Positions 60,351 through 64,000 of a stretch of DNA of 64,000 nt are shown piece after piece; within the stretch, counting starts at the first letter, position 1; every line of letters starts with the position of its first letter. Below the pieces are notes generated by a model. That model was given only the letters and a program-made list of their open reading frames with translations, searched no databases and was not told the origin of the DNA. Position numbers and translations under genes: made by a program. The stretch is from Isoetes taiwanensis. Lineage: Eukaryota; Streptophyta; Lycopodiopsida; Isoetales; Isoetaceae. The stretch covers positions 29,449,115 through 29,513,114 of the forward strand of contig JAJEKV010000002.1 in the NCBI GenBank assembly GCA_021234155.1. The letters are read 5' to 3'.

Positions 60351-61556
60351 TTAAGGGTAGCCTTCAAATTTGAGCATTGTGGCATCTCTAGCTGAGGTGG
60401 AAGATCCTTCCAAATATGCAGCTACACAATCTTCAAGGTTGCAAAGCCCTGTTGTTAAAAACCACAGTCACACAGAAACTAAAACAATTATTTAAGTGCC
60501 CAATTCACCTTCCAATGACTTGGCCAGATTGTCTAGATTCTGCGCCGTCTTGTTATGGAGATCTTCCCCAGCCCAAATTGGATAGATGAATATGCAGATT
60601 ACTATATATATGCCACATCCCATTAGGATTGTGAACAACCTAGTTATGGCGTTGCTGATCGAATCATCATTTTGACGGCTGGATACGATAATAAAACTGA
60701 AAGTAAGGAGAAAAATCACCACCCCATATTCAAATCTGTCCTTGATCTTTGATAAAAATCTAGCAAATTTGTTGCCGCTCTTGTTTTGCATTAAATCAAT
60801 GACTCATCATCAACGTCTAACTTAATGATAATAGATTACCTGCAAAGAAGACAATAAGGCAGATAATTATAATTTCGACTATAAATCCTGCCAGATCGGC
60901 TAAATGTGATACCCCTAATGCAGCAAGTCCAGCTACAAATGTTCCAATCCCTCTGTTTAACCCCTTGCTCAAAGTTGCTCCTGCAAGAAGGAAACATACA
61001 ATTTTTTCCAGAAGTTTTAATTTAATTACAGAAAATAATCTTGATTAAATTGGAAAGGAATAGAGATTAAGGTATCAACTCTTTACCAACTGAGAATTCA
61101 AAAACGACCACTACAGTCATAAGAGCCCAGACTGCATTCTCTGTTACACTAGGCTTTGGGAACTCAATAAGCATGATAAGGGAGCTTAAAGAAAGGGCTA
61201 ACCCTACTTTTAGAGCATGGACTATTTGTTTTGGATCTGCCTTTGTAGTTTGGGACACAGATTTCGCCGGAGCTACAAAGAATGCATCGTCCAGTCTTCC
61301 TAAAAATCCTTTTGCCCTAGATTTCCGACCCAGCAAAAACCTAGCTTGAAGATTTTCAACTGCCCCTAATTCTACTATCCCAGATCGTTCGGATTATTGC
61401 CTCCCTTTTCCCTATTCCAGTTTGCCTGTGTTTGCTTCCAACAAAAACACGGCCCAATAATACTTGTGAAAACCGCATTGTTGAATCGAGGGGATGCATC
61501 GCCATAGCCTCCAAACAAATTTGATGCCGGCAAAATTTGAAGCAGCCAAACTCCAA
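60351..61556 (-). CDS. Aluminium-activated malate transporter (ALMT) family, partial
   Basis: ALMTs are anion channels of the plasma membrane or tonoplast that release malate. Four exons are seen. Exon 1 (to 61087) reads ADPKQIVHALKVGLALSLSS, then AVWALMTVVVVFEFSVG. Exon 2 (60980-60840) continues GATLSKGLNRGIGTFVAGLA, ALGVSHLADL and a membrane segment. Exon 3 (to 60509) has KIKDRFEYGVVIFLLTFS and YPIWAGEDLHNKTAQNLDNL, matching the family's CPVWAGEDLH. Exon 4 (60448-60351) reads LEDCVAAYLEG and stops after FEGYP. Introns 1 and 3 fit GT-AG with matching phases; intron 2 is unclear (37 bp, or 73 bp using GTCTTC). The frame has no ATG downstream of a stop; one base less in the C4 at 61363-61366 would join it to an upstream ATG frame. 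About 270 codons against the usual 450-600: the cytosolic C-terminal half is absent. Gene fragment or damaged gene. Confidence 0.75.
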
Positions 61557-61821
61557 GCCTCCCTATTCGAGGATCCGGCCACGCATGCCTTATGTTGGTC
61601 GGGCGCCCTTAAGCAGGGGATTCTTCACTAGGGTAAAATCCTCTCTAGGCTCTGCAATAGATGGAGCTTGTGCCGCTTCCCAGCTCCGGCGACGGCGATG
61701 AAAGGCGCCATAGCCAAGCCAAATCACTTATTTCGCTGTGTGCCATTAAAACTTGCCACGTCTCCAACACAAAGCGCAGAAATTGATGTCACGGTCTTTT
61801 TTAGTCTTTAGCTTCCATCTC

Positions 61822-61858
61822 CACGTGTCACTACAAGAGCTGTGTCACTACAAGAGCT
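61822..61858. promoter_or_regulatory. G-box next to a 17-bp tandem repeat
   Basis: CCACGTGTC (core CACGTG, 61822-61827), the plant G-box/ABRE core, overlaps the first of two tandem copies of GTGTCACTACAAGAGCT (61825-61841 and 61842-61858). It lies about 300 bases upstream of the ALMT frames. A promoter role is only positional inference. Confidence 0.35.
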
Positions 61859-61900
61859 GTTCAAAAAAATATTACATCTCAAACAAAAAATAAGACTGCC

Positions 61901-61931
61901 ATGGTTCTCTTCTTATATAGAAGAGAACCAT
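61901..61931. repeat. Perfect 12-bp inverted repeat
   Basis: ATGGTTCTCTTC and GAAGAGAACCAT are separated by TTATATA, forming a hairpin with a seven-base loop. Its role is unknown; no T-run follows. Confidence 0.85.
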
Positions 61932-61934
61932 CAT

Positions 61935-63680
61935 TCTGGGGAAAGGGACGCCTGTTTTGGCGTCACGCCATTTTGAGCGTCAGATCTATCTATAGCCTGA
62001 GCCTTCTATGGTGCAGGCTTTCTTTAGCTCTGTCTACTATATATCCATATTGCCGACTAGCATTTCTCATCGGCATTTCCTCTGAGCTGAATTCTGTTGG
62101 TTCTAGAGCTTCTAAGCTGGTTTTCTCCATCTTCGCTATCTTACCAGTTTTCCAAATGATTCTGCTAGTTTCTTCCTATGATGCAAATGATTTTGCTAGT
62201 TCTTCCTATGATGCCCTACCATTTCTTGTCTTGTGATGCCCTACCGTTTCTTACCCTGTAAGGTTTTGTCTCTGAGCGTTTTTTTTCTGATGTGTTATGT
62301 CCTTACGCTCAGAGTGCTAGCCCAGCCAATTGAGTAAATCTCTAGATGGAAAAATTAACTTATTTGGGACGAATCACAATTTTTTTGGTGGTTGTCGATG
62401 GTGCTGGACCAGTGATCTGATATTGTCTGCAAGAACATGGAGCTGGATCTGCAGTCGGCATGGTTGGTTGCAGCTTCGCTATAGGAGCGATTTTTCCAGA
62501 TAAGTTACTATGATCAGGGTTTTCTTTTGTATTTTTTGGCTCTGCTTTTTTTTCACAGGTGGGGTCTGGGTTCTCTGATGCCTTAACCCTGATTGCTTGG
62601 CTTTGCTTCTGGGAGCTTGTCGAGTTATTTGGCCATAGAAGTTGAGATTGTTCCTGTTGAGTGCTATTTTTGTGCTTCTTGCTTTGGAACTAGAGGTATC
62701 TTTCTTGCCGTCCTAAGCTTTTTGAGGCTTTTTTGAATGGTCAATCCTTGGTTTGACTTTGTACTTTTTCATCTTTAGGTTAAATTGTTTGGGTCGTATT
62801 TTCAGTATTCTAGTAGTCTTTCGAGTTCTTCTTTGTTTGTGGATGCTATGGATGCTTTTGGTAGTTTTACATGCGGTTTTTTAGTCTGGCATCTTGTGTC
62901 TTGCTCTCATATGTTCATTAAGTAGTATAGCCTAGATACTCCACTTGTACTTCTCGGTTGGTCGGTCCTTTTTCTTGCACTGTCATTCGTATTATTTTGG
63001 GTTGTTGCATGGGTCAGTTAGGATGCTTTGCTTGGGCCTTGTTTCTTGGATCTTGTTGAGTTGTTTGGTCATAGAGGTTAGGTCTATTTTGTTGGTACAT
63101 TTGCTGTATTTCTTGCTTTGAGCCAGGGCGGTTGTTGGAAACGTTTTGCCTAGGTTAAGATGCTTTGTTGGTCTAGGGGGGTCTGTTACTTACCTTTCTA
63201 GGTTCGTCTAGACATTGCTTAAATACAGGTTTGTCATCGTATACAATAATAGAGCCTCTTCATATGCGTTTTGTGCTTTATGCATGTGTGTATGCTCTCA
63301 TCTAAATACATGTTTCTATTTGCTCTTATTGATGCTCAATTGTTCGAGTACACTCTCTTAAATGACCCATATATACATGGTTCACTTATGATACGATAGA
63401 TTTTTTGTGCTTTATATCGGTATCTTGCCCAATTTTCTATTTTTGCATGGTTTTTTTTCATGGTTTGCTTGGTTATTTTCCGCAGTTGGGCCCATGCATT
63501 AACGAGCTCGATGTTTTTTGGAAGATGAGATATGGTTTTTCATTCATGGCTTTTCATTCGTCTTGGATTAGGCAAGTACGGTTATATAGTGGTTGGTGCT
63601 TATAGTGTCAAATTAACCGCATCTGGCTTCTTTCCTTGTAAGCTTTAATATTTTTAAGGGTTCTTAGTTGTTTGATATCT
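61935..63680. other. Intergenic, no gene seen
   Basis: T-rich on the + strand, with many TTCTTGCTTTG-like words. A short duplication TTTGCTAGTTCTTCCTATGATG and TGATGCCCTACCRTTTCTT lies near 62165-62260. Nothing codes recognisably. Confidence 0.5.
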
Positions 63681-63686
63681 TAGTCT

Positions 63687-63760
63687 TGGTCTAGCGGCTA
63701 GCACATAGGGTGCCTCGACTACTTGTGCAGGTTCGAGTCTGCTTGCTATCGTGATGCACT
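63687..63760 (+). ncRNA. tRNA-like sequence with pol III boxes (SINE head or tRNA pseudogene)
   Basis: TGGTCTAGCGG matches the internal A box, and GGTTCGAGTCT, about 45 bases on, matches the B box. The T-stem is imperfect and no acceptor stem is clear, so it is not a working tRNA gene. tRNA-derived SINEs keep just these two boxes. Confidence 0.45.
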
Positions 63761-64000
63761 AAATTGAAATTATATTTATTTGCATGTTTCCTTTTGCTTG
63801 AAATTGTATTTTGTAGATATATGCTCTAGGTCCTTGAGGGTTTTCTTGTTCGTTGAGTATACTCTATTCTCTAGTAGTGCGTATGTTAAGTTCAAGTCCC
63901 GTTTGGCTCCCTCTTGTTTTTCGCTAATTGATTCGTTTAATATTGCTCAATCCATGCACCGAGTCCCTCATCTTCAACTTGTCAAGCACTTGCATTATGC

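Overview
The window looks like nuclear DNA of a land plant. It is AT-rich and intron-containing, gene-poor and repeat-rich. The recognisable gene remnants belong to plant families: an aluminium-activated malate transporter (ALMT), a group-E-type bZIP factor, PLS-type pentatricopeptide repeat (PPR) proteins, a p24-delta cargo receptor and a TlyA/FtsJ-type rRNA methyltransferase. The many LINE pieces and decayed PPR copies would suit a fern or another large-genome seedless plant, but that placement is inference. There are no operons, CRISPR arrays or prokaryotic genes.

Layout. 1-8 kb: mostly featureless, with a class-II tRNA-like sequence, a TGACTAATA fold-back tract and a solo LINE tail. 8.2-9.5 kb: a broken TlyA-like methyltransferase and unidentified exon debris. 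12.5-13.25 kb (-): the 5' part of an unrecognised multi-exon gene. 14-22 kb: (AAG)n arrays, local duplications and a two-exon bZIP fragment. 22-30.4 kb: three tandem copies of a 2.96-kb unit, each bounded by (AAG)n. 30.7-37.6 kb: two related LINEs tail to tail, a 5'-truncated + copy and a nearly full-length - copy with endonuclease, YADD reverse transcriptase and tandem 180-bp monomers at its 5' end. 41.2-43.5 kb (-): p24-delta exons between 0.48-kb direct repeats. 43.5-48.7 kb: at least four PPR fragments on both strands. 48.8-56.7 kb: a 1.14/1.23-kb direct repeat pair enclosing 5.5 kb of non-coding repeats, including a CGCGTACGCG palindrome cluster. 60.3-61.5 kb (-): an ALMT gene or gene fragment, the best-preserved transporter in the window. 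61.8-64 kb: short inverted repeats and a tRNA-like SINE head.

The genes do not form a pathway. They look like independent loci, most of them partial or broken, in a transposon-rich setting. Several otherwise well-kept exons are broken only by one-base changes in short homopolymers, so part of the apparent pseudogene content may be assembly error. I found no convincing new biological system. The most unusual structures are the AAG-bounded 2.96-kb array, the LINE 5' monomers, the LINE insertion with an empty-site homologue nearby, and the palindrome clusters. All calls are from reading the sequence; no searches were run.
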